64,000 nt of DNA from Anaerolineales bacterium (lineage in GTDB: Bacteria > Chloroflexota > Anaerolineae > Anaerolineales > UBA4823), in contig JANXBJ010000006.1 of NCBI GenBank assembly GCA_025057645.1, positions 72,142-136,141 on the forward strand, given 5' to 3'. The notes beneath the pieces were generated by a model. That model was not told where the DNA came from, ran no database searches, and saw nothing but the letters and a program-made list of their open reading frames with translations. Both the position numbers and the translations under genes were made by a program. Of this stretch, positions 52,116-62,666 are shown piece by piece. Numbering within the stretch: position 1 is the stretch's first letter; every line of letters begins with the position of its first letter.

Positions 52116-55100
52116 ATGGAAGTCCATCGGCATTTTCAGCGCTTTTTGTCAAAGGGGTGGATCGGGAGCGTCATTTTATGCCTTGTTGCACTCGCTTGCT
52201 CTCTCCCACGCTTCACGCCGACTGTCGCCCCTTCCTCTCCCGAACCCACCGAGATCCCACTTCCAACCCCAACGCCCCGACCTTTGCCTCCAAGGTTGGT
52301 CGAAACCTCCCCTCTACGAGGCGAGAAGCTCGCCCTCGATGGGGCGATCAAACTGTATTTCAACCAGGCCATGGACACAGCCTCGGTCGAAGCCGCTCTA
52401 TCGAGTCACCCTAAAGTCCCTGCCAAACTGGAGTGGGAGAACGCCGCCACCCTGATCTATCGCCCTTTGCAGCAGCTTGCCCCGCAAACCACGTTGCGAC
52501 TAGCGATCGATCAAACGGCAAAGGCCCAAAACGGACTTCCCCTATCCGAAGCCATTAGTCTTGAATATGAGACCGCACCCTTTTTACGCCTTGCTCAGCG
52601 TATCCCGGAAAACAATGCCCAAGGGGTGCGCGCAGATACCGCTGTGGTTGCGGCTTTTAATCAACCCGTAGTCCCTCTGGGCGACGCAGCGGCGGGACCG
52701 CCGGCTTTCACTATTCTCTCAGAAGAGGGAGAGCCGGTTGAAGGAAGCGGCGAATGGGTTAACACCAGCACCTATCTCTTCCGTGCCCGGCCTGCCTTCC
52801 CAGGTGGCAAAACCTACCGTGTGCAGTTCAATCCGAACTTGAAAAGCCTAAGTGGCGCTCCCCTGCAACCCCCCGAGGAAGAGTGGACGTTTTCCGTGGC
52901 CCCTCCCCGGGTGATCGAAATTTTTCCCAGAGATGGAGAGAACAAGGTCCTCCTAGACAGCAAAATTATCTTGACCTTCGATCAACCGATGGACACCTCG
53001 AGTGTCGAAGCCGCTTTTTCGCTGCGGGATGGAGAAGGCAAAGCAGTTGACGGCCGCTTTGAATGGAATGCAGATGCGACTCAGCTCACCTTTACCCCTC
53101 TTGCCTTGCTCCAACGCAATCATCCCTACACCACGCTGCTCGGCAGCGACGCACAAGCTCTCGGCGGCACAGCTCTCCGTCAAGAAGTCCGAGCCGAATG
53201 GCGCACTTTACCTCCTTTCGACCTGCTTTATACCAATCCACCCCACGAGGGCGAAAAGCCTCCTCATGAGGCGGTATGGTTTTACTTTAGCAGCCCATTG
53301 GAAGAGAGAAACCTCGAAGAGCACTTCCGGGTCTCGCCGGCAGTGAGCAATCTTTCGGTCTGGTGGGACGATCAGGCATGGGCTGCTGCGGTTACGGGGG
53401 ACTTTGATCCCAGCCGGAGCTACACGATTGAAGTTGCCCCAGAGCTCTCCGATCTTTATGGTCAAAAGCTCGGGCGCTCCGTCCGCATCTCTTTTCGCAC
53501 AGCACCCTTACCCCCTAACCTGAGCCTGACGGCGCCCAACAGTGTGCTACTGCTCACCAGCGACGAGACCAGCGTGCCTGCCCAGGCGGTGAATCTGCCC
53601 CGGGTCCAGATCGGCAGCGGTAGCCTCTCTTTGGAGGAATTCATTCGCCTACAGAATCCGCTCAACTACTCCTACTTCCGCGAATTCCGCGCTGCCGACC
53701 ACCAATCTTGGGAACAGATTTTTGAATTGGCTACCAATCAAGCCCAACCCATTGCCTTCTCCATCCAACCCAACGGACAGCCGCGCTCGCCGGGCTTATA
53801 CTACCTCGACCTCGAGATGCCCCAAGAAAGAGGCTCTCACCGTTACTTGCTTGTGGTCAGTGACATCCATCTGACTTTCAAACTGTCCCCTCAAGAGGCT
53901 CTGGTATGGGCGGTGGAGAGTCGCAACCTAACCCCTCTGGCCAACGCTCCGATTGCCATTCTTGATGAGAGTGGAGCGATTCTGGCCCAGGGGCAGACCG
54001 ATAGCCAAGGCATCTTTCGCAAAGCCATTCCTGCAGTGGAGGACCCCTGGAAAAATTTCTATGCTGTGGCTTACCAACCGGGCCACCCCCAATTCGGCAT
54101 GGCAATGCTAAATTGGAATAGTGGGGTGGAAAGCTGGAGTTTCGGGATCCCCTTCCAATTCTCACCGCCCTCCCTCAAGCTATACCTTTATACTGATCGT
54201 CCGATTTACCGCCCGGGCCAAACCGTCTATCTTCGCGCAGTACTCCGCCAAGCGTTCAACGCCCAGTATACCCTTCCCGAGGTAGCAACGCTGCCCTTGC
54301 GGGTGCTCGATCCGCTGGGACGAGAATTGGCATACCTCTTATTGCCGCTCTCCGAATTCGGCTGCGCCAGCGGGGAGTTCACCCTCTCCCCCGATGCACC
54401 CCCCGGTACGTATTCGATCGAGTCACCTCTAGCGGAGTACCAAAGCGTATTTTTCGGGGTAGCCGCCTATCGAAAACCGCAGATCGAGCTTACCCTAGCT
54501 GCGGAGCGTGACCACCTCCAAGCCGGCGAGAATCTCACTGTGCGCCTCTCTGCACGCTATTTCTTTGACGCCCCTGCACCCAATCTGCCGATCCGCTGGG
54601 CACTCTATTGGCAGGAAGCTTCCGAGCCTCTCGAGGGATATTCCACCGGCGAGGCCGAGAAGTTCTGGTCCAGCGGTTTCACTTCCGACCCCATGTTCGC
54701 CCAAATGGCTCTGCTGACCAACTTGCTCACCGAAGGCGAAGCTCGGACCGATGCTGACGGCTTTTTGGAGCTTTCCATCCCTACCGAGAAGACCTCCCGG
54801 CCACGGCAGTATGTCCTCGAGGTGACCGCTACCGATGAAAGCGGCCTGCCCGTGAGCGGCCGAACTACAGTCTTGGCCCACCCTTCCCCCCTGATTATCG
54901 GCATCAGACCCCAGACCCAGCTTGGAAAAGTGAATCAACCGCTCGAGGCCGAGGTCTTGGTCACCGATTGGAACGGACAGCCCCTAGGCAGGAAGACCCT
55001 CTATGCCGAGTTCGCCACGCTTCGTTGGGTGCGCGATGAGACCCGCCTCGATCCCTTCGGGATGCCGCTCTACCTTCCACAAACCGAAAGGATCAGCAGC

Positions 55101-58025
55101 GCCGACCTGGTGACTGCCGAGAACGGCCTGGCTCGCCTCTCCTTCACCCCTCAAAAACCCGGCAACTATCTGTTGTCCGTTTCGGGGGAAGGGGCACGTA
55201 GCAGCGTGATCCTATGGGTTAGCGGGAGCGGCGAGTTCGCCTTTCCGGAGTTGCCCAACCAGCGTATTTCTTTGGCTACCGATCGGGAGAACTACGCTGC
55301 AGGGGAAACGGCAAGGGTCTTTGTTCCCAATCCTTTTTCGACCCCTGCGAGAGCTTTGATCTCGCTCGAACGCGGCACTACCATGAGTCACGAGGTTCGA
55401 TCTATCCCAGTGGGAGGAGAGGAGATTGAGTATCGCCTCTCGGCAGAAGATGTGCCCAACGTTTACCTGAGCGTGACTCTGCTCGGCAAACTGGAAAACG
55501 GCCGACCGGATTTCCGCCAAGGGTATGCCAAGTTGCGGGTTTCCCCGAGCCAACAAACGCTGCAGGTCAGCGCTACGGTCCAACCCCAACGAGCAGCTCC
55601 GGGTGAGGAGGTCACGCTGGATATTCAAGTGCAAGATGCTCTGGGCAAAGCGGCGCAAGGTGAATTTTCCGTTGCGGTGGTCGACAAAGCCATCTACGCC
55701 CTTGCCGAGCCCAACGCTCCTTCCATTCTCGAGGCCTTTTACGGCGAGCACCCCCTAGGAGTGCGCACCGGTCTGGCTCTGGCCGTGGCTGCTTGGCGGT
55801 CGGTCGAAATGCCTAGTGGGGTGGGCGGAGGCGGACAAGGAGAAACAGCTCTCAACGTGGTGCGTCAACGCTTTGCCGACACGGCCCTCTGGATCGGTGA
55901 CGTGGTCACCGACTCGGAGGGCAAGGCGGAGATCAAGCTGCGCCTGCCGGATAACGTAACGACGTGGAAGATCCTGGTGCGCGGCGTGGATAAGGCCACG
56001 CGGGTGGGAGAGAGCGAGATCGAACTGGTGGCGACCAAACCTCTGCTAATCCAGCCCGTGACCCCGCGAGTTTGGGTTGCGGGCGACCACTTGCGTCTCG
56101 CTGCCGTGTTACACAACTACACTTCCCAACCTCGCGAAGTGCAGGTTACGCTTCAAAGCGCCTCTTTTCAGTTAGATGAAGGACAAGCTGCAACTCAAAC
56201 CGTATTCCTTTCACCCAACGGACGCCAACGCGTGGAGTGGTGGGGCAAAGTCGCAACCCAAGGCTCGATGGAAATTCTTTTCTCCGCCCAAGCCGGCGAG
56301 CTGAGCGATCAAGTCCGCATCGGTGGCTCGGAGACCGCTATCCAGCAAGTAAGTGCCAAGCAAAGCTTCAGCACTGCAGGCATCCTAGAGATCGCCGGGC
56401 AGCGAGAGGAGGTGCTCAGCCTGCCGCAATCGGTCGCACCTCAAGGAGGCTTCCTGAGAGTGGAACTGACCTCCTCTTTGGCGAGCATGGTCCTCGAAGG
56501 GGTCAAGACCTTTGCGCTTTTTGAGAATGAGACCACAGAGTATGTGCTCTCGAAAGTCCTGCTCAACCTTGCGGCCTACCGCCTCTTGAAAGAAGGCAAC
56601 GCCGAGACGCCCTTCGACCTCGATGAACTTCGCCGAGCCACCCAAGCGGGGATTCAGCGCTTGGTTGCCCGCCAGCGCTTTGACGGCAGTTGGAGCTGGT
56701 GGGGTCAGGATCAGGGTGAACCGCTGATCACGGCATACGTCCTGTTCGGCCTAAGTCAAGCCCAGGCAGAGGGCTTTACCCTGCCCAAGGACACTCTCGA
56801 CAGGGCCGTTCAGTATCTGATCTCCGGCGTTATCCGGCCGGCCCAAACTGCCAATGGGGCAATGCTAGACCGTTTGGCCTTTATTCACTTCGCCCTTGCT
56901 CAGGCAGGGGCTGCCGACTCGGCGGCTCTTGACGAACTGTTTGAACGCCACGCCCAGCTCAACCCTTGGGCACAGGCGTTGCTGGCCTGGGCGTTAGAAA
57001 CCGTGCAACCTGGGAGCGAACAAGCCCAAACCCTGCGCGCCGACCTCGAAGGCCAAGCATTGCGCAGTTCCAGCGGGGCATGCTGGCAGGAGAAAAGCGA
57101 GAGCTGGCGCATGGCTTCCTACCAGGTCACCGTGACTGCAATGGTTCTTTATGCCCTCGCCAGTTATGATGCCTCGACCCCGCTGGTGGCAGATGCCGTT
57201 CGCTATCTGATTTCCACACAGCACCCCTCAGGGGGGTGGGGGTCGAGTTTCGGCACGGCGTGGGCCTATCTCGCCTTATCCGAGGTCCTCACCGACCTGC
57301 GCGAAACCCAGAGCGACTTCGCTTTCAGCGCTTTGGTTAACGGCATGCCCCTGATCGACGGCTCTGCTCAACAATATCGCACGAGCACAGCGGTTGGGGA
57401 AATCCCCCTGGAGCGGTTGCAGCGTCATCTGCCCAACACGTTAGAAATCCAACGCCAGGCTGGCCAAGGTCGCCTTTATTACCGAGCGATCTTACAAGCC
57501 TTCGTGCCTATTGCAAGCTCACAGCCGGTTCAGCGCGGTTTTTCTATCTCCCGCGCATACCGCATCCTAGGACAGGACTGCGGCACAAGAAGTTGCCCAA
57601 CCGTGAACACTGCCAAGGCAGGAACGCGCATCGAGGTGCGCGTGACCCTGACGGTCGAGAAAGACGCCTACTACGTGGTAGTTCAGGATTACATCCCCGC
57701 AGGGAGTGAGATCCTCGACACACGATTGTCGACCACGCAGTTCGGTCTAGGTGAGTCCGAGCTGTCCATGCCTGAGTCAGAAGCCGATCCCACCCGCCCT
57801 CTCGAAAAGGGTTGGCAGTGGCAGTACTTCAGCCAACCGCTGGTTTATGACGACTACATTGTCTGGTCGGCGGAATATCTGCCCGCCGGCACCTACGAGC
57901 TGCGCTATCTAATCACCCTGCTCCAACCTGGGGAATATCATCTGCGTCCGGCTCAGGCATGGGAGCTTTATTTCCCGGAGGTGCAAGGCAGCAGCGCTGG
58001 CGGGATGTTCACCATTCTGCCGTAA
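52116..58025 (+). CDS. Alpha-2-macroglobulin-like lipoprotein without thioester
   Basis: The 1969-residue protein begins with a signal peptide ending in a lipobox-like ALAC (Cys28), then a Pro/Thr-rich linker. Residues about 60-470 hold Big_5-like Ig repeats with LYFNQAMD, AAFNQPV and LTFDQPMD. Macroglobulin domains follow: LYTDRPIYRPGQTVYLRAVLRQ near 690, and near 1247 the A2M core FADTALWIGDVVTDSEGKAEIKLRLPDNVTTWKI. In the TED region (about 1440-1740) the place of the CxEQ thioester reads FALFENETTEYVLSK (near 1465), so the covalent trap is absent, as in E. coli YfaS-type proteins. It is probably a surface protease trap or envelope guard acting by conformation. The gene stands alone with its own promoter. 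Confidence 0.9.
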   Translation: MEVHRHFQRFLSKGWIGSVILCLVALACSLPRFTPTVAPSSPEPTEIPLPTPTPRPLPPRLVETSPLRGEKLALDGAIKLYFNQAMDTASVEAALSSHPKVPAKLEWENAATLIYRPLQQLAPQTTLRLAIDQTAKAQNGLPLSEAISLEYETAPFLRLAQRIPENNAQGVRADTAVVAAFNQPVVPLGDAAAGPPAFTILSEEGEPVEGSGEWVNTSTYLFRARPAFPGGKTYRVQFNPNLKSLSGAPLQPPEEEWTFSVAPPRVIEIFPRDGENKVLLDSKIILTFDQPMDTSSVEAAFSLRDGEGKAVDGRFEWNADATQLTFTPLALLQRNHPYTTLLGSDAQALGGTALRQEVRAEWRTLPPFDLLYTNPPHEGEKPPHEAVWFYFSSPLEERNLEEHFRVSPAVSNLSVWWDDQAWAAAVTGDFDPSRSYTIEVAPELSDLYGQKLGRSVRISFRTAPLPPNLSLTAPNSVLLLTSDETSVPAQAVNLPRVQIGSGSLSLEEFIRLQNPLNYSYFREFRAADHQSWEQIFELATNQAQPIAFSIQPNGQPRSPGLYYLDLEMPQERGSHRYLLVVSDIHLTFKLSPQEALVWAVESRNLTPLANAPIAILDESGAILAQGQTDSQGIFRKAIPAVEDPWKNFYAVAYQPGHPQFGMAMLNWNSGVESWSFGIPFQFSPPSLKLYLYTDRPIYRPGQTVYLRAVLRQAFNAQYTLPEVATLPLRVLDPLGRELAYLLLPLSEFGCASGEFTLSPDAPPGTYSIESPLAEYQSVFFGVAAYRKPQIELTLAAERDHLQAGENLTVRLSARYFFDAPAPNLPIRWALYWQEASEPLEGYSTGEAEKFWSSGFTSDPMFAQMALLTNLLTEGEARTDADGFLELSIPTEKTSRPRQYVLEVTATDESGLPVSGRTTVLAHPSPLIIGIRPQTQLGKVNQPLEAEVLVTDWNGQPLGRKTLYAEFATLRWVRDETRLDPFGMPLYLPQTERISSADLVTAENGLARLSFTPQKPGNYLLSVSGEGARSSVILWVSGSGEFAFPELPNQRISLATDRENYAAGETARVFVPNPFSTPARALISLERGTTMSHEVRSIPVGGEEIEYRLSAEDVPNVYLSVTLLGKLENGRPDFRQGYAKLRVSPSQQTLQVSATVQPQRAAPGEEVTLDIQVQDALGKAAQGEFSVAVVDKAIYALAEPNAPSILEAFYGEHPLGVRTGLALAVAAWRSVEMPSGVGGGGQGETALNVVRQRFADTALWIGDVVTDSEGKAEIKLRLPDNVTTWKILVRGVDKATRVGESEIELVATKPLLIQPVTPRVWVAGDHLRLAAVLHNYTSQPREVQVTLQSASFQLDEGQAATQTVFLSPNGRQRVEWWGKVATQGSMEILFSAQAGELSDQVRIGGSETAIQQVSAKQSFSTAGILEIAGQREEVLSLPQSVAPQGGFLRVELTSSLASMVLEGVKTFALFENETTEYVLSKVLLNLAAYRLLKEGNAETPFDLDELRRATQAGIQRLVARQRFDGSWSWWGQDQGEPLITAYVLFGLSQAQAEGFTLPKDTLDRAVQYLISGVIRPAQTANGAMLDRLAFIHFALAQAGAADSAALDELFERHAQLNPWAQALLAWALETVQPGSEQAQTLRADLEGQALRSSSGACWQEKSESWRMASYQVTVTAMVLYALASYDASTPLVADAVRYLISTQHPSGGWGSSFGTAWAYLALSEVLTDLRETQSDFAFSALVNGMPLIDGSAQQYRTSTAVGEIPLERLQRHLPNTLEIQRQAGQGRLYYRAILQAFVPIASSQPVQRGFSISRAYRILGQDCGTRSCPTVNTAKAGTRIEVRVTLTVEKDAYYVVVQDYIPAGSEILDTRLSTTQFGLGESELSMPESEADPTRPLEKGWQWQYFSQPLVYDDYIVWSAEYLPAGTYELRYLITLLQPGEYHLRPAQAWELYFPEVQGSSAGGMFTILP

Positions 58026-58106
58026 AGAATTCCCGATAGAAAACCGGAGAAGTGGCTTGCGCTGAATTCCTCTTGCGCAGAAACCTCCGCTAAAGAAAAG
58101 CTCTTT

Positions 58107-58112
58107 TATAAT
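58107..58112 (+). promoter_or_regulatory. -10 box of the pheA gene
   Basis: A perfect TATAAT, 63 bases before the ATG; a second TATACT follows at 58117-58122. The -35 is unclear. Confidence 0.45.
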
Positions 58113-58169
58113 ACTCTATACTCTTACACAGCCAAGGAAGTTACAACTCATTATAAGGAGAGTCCTCCA

Positions 58170-58997
58170 ATGAAAGTTGCCTATCAAGGTGCCCCGGGCG
58201 CCTACTCAGAAGCAGCCATCTTCGAGGTCTTCGGTGACCAGGCCCAACCTATCCCTTGCGAGACCTTTGAAGAAGTCTTCCAAAAAGTCGAGATAGGAGA
58301 AGCCGATTGCGGCATGTTACCCATCGAAAACTCAGTCACCGGCAGCTTGCATCGCAATTACGATCTGCTGCTCGAACACCAACTGGCCATCGTCGGGGAA
58401 TACCCTCTGCGCGTGCGCCATTGCCTGATCGGCCTGCCTGACGCAGAGCTGAAAGACATCCGCAAAGTGATCAGCCATCCCCAAGGCATTGCTCAGTGTG
58501 AGAAATATCTGCGCGCCCTTGGGGTGCACACCGAAGCGGTCTACGATACCGCTGGCAGCGTCAAGATGGTCAAAGAGAGCGGCGACCCCAGCCTGGCGGC
58601 GATTGCCTCCAACTGGGCAGCCCAAATTTATGGCATGAAAATCCTCCAAGAAGGCATCGAGGACAACCCGGCAAACTACACCCGTTTCCTAGTCCTAGCC
58701 AGAGAGCCCGTCCAGCCTGAAGGCGAAGCCAAGACCTCAATTGTGTTCACCCTGCGCAACATTCCCGGAGCACTCTTCAAGGCGCTGAGCGTCTTCGCCC
58801 TGCGCGATATCGACCTAACTAAGATCGAATCGCGGCCCCTAGTCGGCAAACCCTGGGAATACTTGTTTTACATCGACTTTCGCGGCTCGATCACCGAGCA
58901 AAGGGTTGTGAACGCTCTGGAGAATCTAAGGGAATATGCGCTGAGTCTACGCATCCTCGGCTCTTATCCCCGTTTGGGGAACGAAAAGTCGCCCTAA
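58170..58997 (+). CDS. pheA: Prephenate dehydratase with ACT domain
   Basis: The 275-residue protein has the dehydratase domain (1-180) with VAYQGAPGAYSEAA, GMLPIENSVTGSLHRNYDLL, IASNWAAQIYGMKILQEGIEDNPANYTRFLVLA including the catalytic TRF. The C-terminal ACT domain (about 188-270: SIVFTLRNIPGALFKALSVFALRDIDLTKIESRPL) binds phenylalanine for feedback inhibition. It converts prephenate to phenylpyruvate. No chorismate mutase domain is fused. The AAGGAGAG site lies 11 bases before the ATG. The gene stands alone; no other aromatic synthesis gene is near. Confidence 0.95.
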   Translation: MKVAYQGAPGAYSEAAIFEVFGDQAQPIPCETFEEVFQKVEIGEADCGMLPIENSVTGSLHRNYDLLLEHQLAIVGEYPLRVRHCLIGLPDAELKDIRKVISHPQGIAQCEKYLRALGVHTEAVYDTAGSVKMVKESGDPSLAAIASNWAAQIYGMKILQEGIEDNPANYTRFLVLAREPVQPEGEAKTSIVFTLRNIPGALFKALSVFALRDIDLTKIESRPLVGKPWEYLFYIDFRGSITEQRVVNALENLREYALSLRILGSYPRLGNEKSP

Positions 58998-59182
58998 ACC
59001 GAGAATGCAGAGCAACGGACGGATTGGCTCTCGAGAAGACTCTCATGCACGAGAAGTTCTTTGCACGGCTTGCCGCTCTAATCCATTCAGCGGGGCTAAG
59101 GACCTTTGTTCACAGTGAGGATGTCGCTGCCAACCCGACTCCTCGGGGTCAAAGACCTTGAGAACAGCCAAGGAAGCGCCAA

Positions 59183-59218
59183 AACCCCCGGGCGCGGGGT
59201 ACCCCGCGCGCCGGGGTT
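59183..59218. terminator. Strong hairpin between pheA and the fasciclin gene
   Basis: Arms of 17 bases (59183-59199 and 59202-59218), GC-rich, with two mismatches and a two-base central turn. On the minus strand it is followed by TTTTGG. It probably ends both convergent transcripts. Confidence 0.65.
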
Positions 59219-59253
59219 CTTTAGGAGGAGGAGAAGGAGGAGAGAGGATTGGA

Positions 59254-60612
59254 CTATTCGGGCAGCAAAACCGCGTCGATGACGTGAATAACCCCGTTCT
59301 TGGCGACGATGTCGGTAATCACCACTTGGGACTGGTTGACGAACACCTTGCCGTTTTCAACCTTGATGGAGAGCGGTTTGCCTAAAACGGTATCTGCGCT
59401 TGTCAGTTTAGCCACCTCTTCGGACTTCACCGCACCGGCTACCACATGGTAGAGCAGAATGTCCTTGAGTTTGGGAATGTCCTTGAGCAGGGCCTCTACG
59501 GTTCCAGCAGGCAGCTTGGCAAAGGCTTCATCAGTGGGGGCAAAGACGGTGAAGGGACCTTCGCCTTTCAGTGTCTCGACCAGATCGGCTGCCTCAAGGG
59601 CTGTGGCCAGGGTAGTGAAGCGCCCGTCATTGATCGCCACATCTACGATGGTCTTTCCGGGAAGGATCACGGTATCGATAACATGGATCACCCCGTTTGC
59701 GGCCTCAATGTCGGTAAGGACGATCTGCGCTTCGTTGATGTAGGCCTTGCCATCTTGCACCTTGATGCGCACCGACTCACCTTGAGCGGTCGTCAGGTAA
59801 TCGGCCGCAGTGACATCGGCAGCCATGAGCTTGCCCGGCACGACATGGTAGAGCAAAATAGCAGATAGCTGAGGGATGTCCTTGAGCAGAGCATCAACCG
59901 TGCCGGCAGGCAACTTGGCAAACGCCTCGTCGGTGGGTGCAAAGACCGTGAAAGGCCCTTCCCCATTCAGCGTGTCCACCAAGCCGGCGGCCTCGACAGC
60001 AGCCAGTAAGGTTGTGAAGCGTCCGTCCTTCTTGGCGACATCAACGATCGTGGCCTTCTGAGGCGGCAGCAGGACGGTATCGATGACATGGATGACACCG
60101 TTCGAAGCCTCGATATCGGCCAGGATGACTTGGCTGTCATTAATCATCAACTTATCCATGTCTACCTTGATGGTTACCTTATCGCCGTTGAGCATCTCGG
60201 CCTCGGAGAGCATCTTAGCTTGGTCGGACATCACCTTCCCGGCAATGACGTGATAGAGAAGCACATTCTTGAGCTGCTCGGGGTCGGCTAGCAGCGCCTC
60301 AAGGGTGCCGGCGGGCAACTTGGCGAACGCCTCATCGGTAGGAGCAAAAACGGTGAACGGCCCCTCGCCAGACAGGGTCTCGGCCAAGCCAGCGGCTTGC
60401 ACCGCTTGCACCAAGGTGCTAAAGCGACCATCGGCAACGGCAATATCCACGATGGTCTTTGGGGCTTCCGTTGGAGTTGGCTCGGGGGTCGGCGTGGGCT
60501 CAGGTTGGGGAGTGGCTGTTGGTTGCGGCGTTGGCGTAGCCGCTGGAGCACAAGCGGTCACCAATATGCTGAGAACAGTTAGGAAAGTGAGAATACGGGC
60601 GATTCCTTTCAT
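59254..60612 (-). CDS. Lipoprotein with three fasciclin (FAS1) domains
   Basis: The 452-residue protein has a signal peptide with lipobox VTAC (Cys21), a linker of Pro-Thr/Pro-Glu repeats (25-50) and three FAS1 domains at about 53-183, 188-318 and 322-452. Each has DGRFxTL near its start, [20 protein letters not shown] as H1-type motif, LLYHVVxGK and [13 protein letters not shown] at the end. The domains are very similar to one another, which indicates recent internal duplication. FAS1 proteins mediate adhesion or bind small hydrophobic ligands at the cell surface. The AAAAGGAG site precedes the ATG, and a near-consensus promoter lies at 60663-60690. Confidence 0.95.
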   Translation of the reverse strand: MKGIARILTFLTVLSILVTACAPAATPTPQPTATPQPEPTPTPEPTPTEAPKTIVDIAVADGRFSTLVQAVQAAGLAETLSGEGPFTVFAPTDEAFAKLPAGTLEALLADPEQLKNVLLYHVIAGKVMSDQAKMLSEAEMLNGDKVTIKVDMDKLMINDSQVILADIEASNGVIHVIDTVLLPPQKATIVDVAKKDGRFTTLLAAVEAAGLVDTLNGEGPFTVFAPTDEAFAKLPAGTVDALLKDIPQLSAILLYHVVPGKLMAADVTAADYLTTAQGESVRIKVQDGKAYINEAQIVLTDIEAANGVIHVIDTVILPGKTIVDVAINDGRFTTLATALEAADLVETLKGEGPFTVFAPTDEAFAKLPAGTVEALLKDIPKLKDILLYHVVAGAVKSEEVAKLTSADTVLGKPLSIKVENGKVFVNQSQVVITDIVAKNGVIHVIDAVLLPE

Positions 60613-61014
60613 CTTTGATCTCCTTTTCTATTTTATGTCTAGTTTTTGTCAACCTATTGCAAATTATACATAGATTGTCCCTTTTGTCAAGGTTTTGCAA
60701 CGATTAATTTTCGGAATTGTCCAAATATTAACCTTTGTGAAAGTCGAAAAAGAGGAAGTCTTCCTTCTCTCGGCAGGGACGCCTGCCTTTCCAAGACCCA
60801 AGGGAGAATCCGGCCTTGACAGGCTCAACCCGCCGACCCTAGGTGGGCAGCAAGACCTCAGCTCCGTTCTGGAGTCCACAAGCCCCGCCGATCGGCGGAC
60901 AACTTGTCCCCTTTTTATGATACGATAGGGTTGCGCTAAGGAGGCTGTGTGCCCAAACTGCACTCCGCCCGAGCAGGCTTCGCCCTTGAGCGATCCGACC
61001 CCTGACCCTCCTTT
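60613..61014. other. Intergenic region between the fasciclin and rsmF genes
   Basis: It holds the fasciclin promoter, a GGCAGG/CCTGCC hairpin near 60772-60787 and a perfect 14-bp palindrome CCGCCGATCGGCGG at 60885-60898, which may be a regulator site or part of the rsmF promoter region. No gene is seen. Confidence 0.4.
60663..60690 (-). promoter_or_regulatory. Promoter of the fasciclin gene
   Basis: On the minus strand a consensus TTGACA (60685-60690), a 16-base spacer and a perfect TATAAT (60663-60668), about 50 bases before the ATG. Confidence 0.8.
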
Positions 61015-62433
61015 ATGAGCACAGTCCCTATTCCGCCACGCTTTCTGGAACGCATGCAGAGCTGGTTGGGAGAGGAATTCCCGGCCTTCCTCTCTGCGCT
61101 TCACCAACCCCCTCAAGGTGGCTTGCGCGTCAACCCGCTGAAAATCTCGGTCGCCGACTTTCTGAAAATCGCCCCCTTCGAACTGCAACCTATCCCTTGG
61201 TGTCCGGAGGGCTTTTTGGTCAGCAGCGAGGGGCGTCCCGGCAAGCATCCTTATCACGCTGCGGGTCTGTATTACCTTCAAGAGCCATCGGCGATGGCGG
61301 TGGTCGAGTTATTGGATCCCCAGCCCGGCGAGCGCATTCTCGACTTGGCCGCTGCGCCGGGCGGCAAAGCCACTCATATCGCCGGCCGTCTCCAGGGACA
61401 AGGGTTGCTGGTGGCCAACGATCTGCACCCGCAAAGAGTTTGGGATTTGGTCAAAAACCTCGAACGTTGGGGAGCGAAGAATGTGTTGGTGACCAGCGAA
61501 CCGCTGTACCGTCTCGCCGAGCAGTGGGGTGCCTTCTTTGACCGTGTCCTGTTCGATGCGCCCTGCTCCGGCGAGGGCATGTTTCGGCGCAGCCTCGAAG
61601 CGCGCCTAGACTGGTCACTGGAGATCGTGCGCGCCTGTGCCGTGCGCCAGAGCGGCCTCTTGCCCCAAGCAGCACGCCTGGTTCGCCCCGGCGGTCGCCT
61701 CGTCTATTCCACCTGTACCTTCGCCCCCGAGGAAAACGAGGGCGTTATCGCCCGCTTCCTTCAAGGGCACGCCGAGTTTGAGCTTCTCGAGGTCCAAACC
61801 CGCGCCCCCTTCGACCGCGCTCACCCCGAATGGCTGGGCCTCGAAACCCCGCTTGCAGGTTGGCCGGGTGTTTACCGCCTGTTTCCGCATCACGGCTTCC
61901 CCGAAGGGCATTTCATCGCCGTCATGCGCCGGCGCAGCGGCGGAGAGTGGCGGGAAGTCTCCCCTTTTCCTATTCGTCTGCTTGCGCCCTCAGAACGGCG
62001 CAAGGTGCAACAATGGCTCAGCTCTTTCTCCTCAACACCGATCGATCCCCTGCGCTTGACCCTGCTCGGCCACCGCCTCTATTTTCTCCCCCCGGCGGCG
62101 ATCGACACCGGCCGCCTGCGCGTTCTGCGCCCCGGCTGGTTCTTGGGGGAACTTAAGAAGAACCGCTTTGAGCCTTCTCATGCCTTCCTACTGGCCCTCA
62201 GAGCCGAGGAGTTGCCCCTCAAGCTCGATCTTCCGGCCGAACATCCGGCAATCACCAAATATCTCACCGGCGAGGTGCTCCCTGAGACGCTATTCACAGA
62301 GTACGAGCGCGCCATTTTCGCTCACCAAGGTTGGCTGGCCATTTGCGTAGACGGCCATCCCTTGGGTTGGGGCAGAGTGGTTGAGAGACATATCAAAAAC
62401 CTCTTTCCTAAAGCGCACCGTCTTCTGCCCTGA
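61015..62433 (+). CDS. RsmF/RsmB-type rRNA cytosine-C5 methyltransferase
   Basis: The 472-residue protein is a NOL1/NOP2/Sun-family enzyme. The Rossmann core has ILDLAAAPGGKATHIA (AdoMet loop near residue 110), DAPCSGEGMFRR (181-192, Cys184) and the catalytic cysteine Cys234 in YSTCTFAPEENEGV. The C-terminal part (about 320-470) is a PUA-like RNA-binding domain as in RsmF/YebU. It makes m5C in rRNA. The ATG follows ACCCTCCTTT without a Shine-Dalgarno site. It converges with the helicase gene over a 230-base gap. Confidence 0.9.
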   Translation: MSTVPIPPRFLERMQSWLGEEFPAFLSALHQPPQGGLRVNPLKISVADFLKIAPFELQPIPWCPEGFLVSSEGRPGKHPYHAAGLYYLQEPSAMAVVELLDPQPGERILDLAAAPGGKATHIAGRLQGQGLLVANDLHPQRVWDLVKNLERWGAKNVLVTSEPLYRLAEQWGAFFDRVLFDAPCSGEGMFRRSLEARLDWSLEIVRACAVRQSGLLPQAARLVRPGGRLVYSTCTFAPEENEGVIARFLQGHAEFELLEVQTRAPFDRAHPEWLGLETPLAGWPGVYRLFPHHGFPEGHFIAVMRRRSGGEWREVSPFPIRLLAPSERRKVQQWLSSFSSTPIDPLRLTLLGHRLYFLPPAAIDTGRLRVLRPGWFLGELKKNRFEPSHAFLLALRAEELPLKLDLPAEHPAITKYLTGEVLPETLFTEYERAIFAHQGWLAICVDGHPLGWGRVVERHIKNLFPKAHRLLP

Positions 62434-62666
62434 GCTTCTCTCCCGCATTTTAGCTCCTTCGCACGCCTTGGCCGGCTGCGTTCTCGCAGCAAAGCGCCCA
62501 GGAGCACACACTAACATCCTTCCTCAAAAAGCAGGACAAAAATCACTGTTCGGCCTCAAGCTCTCCCTATATACTCGTGCCCGAATTGCCTTGCGAACGC
62601 ATCAAGCCGCATCGCTGCCCTCCTCGCAAGGCTTCTTTTTTTCGCACCACACCGATAAGCTCGTGC

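Noticed and set aside
60664-61281. 205-codon open frame on the minus strand between the fasciclin and rsmF genes
   Set aside because: It covers the fasciclin promoter and runs antisense into rsmF; the sequence has no family character and no ribosome-binding site.
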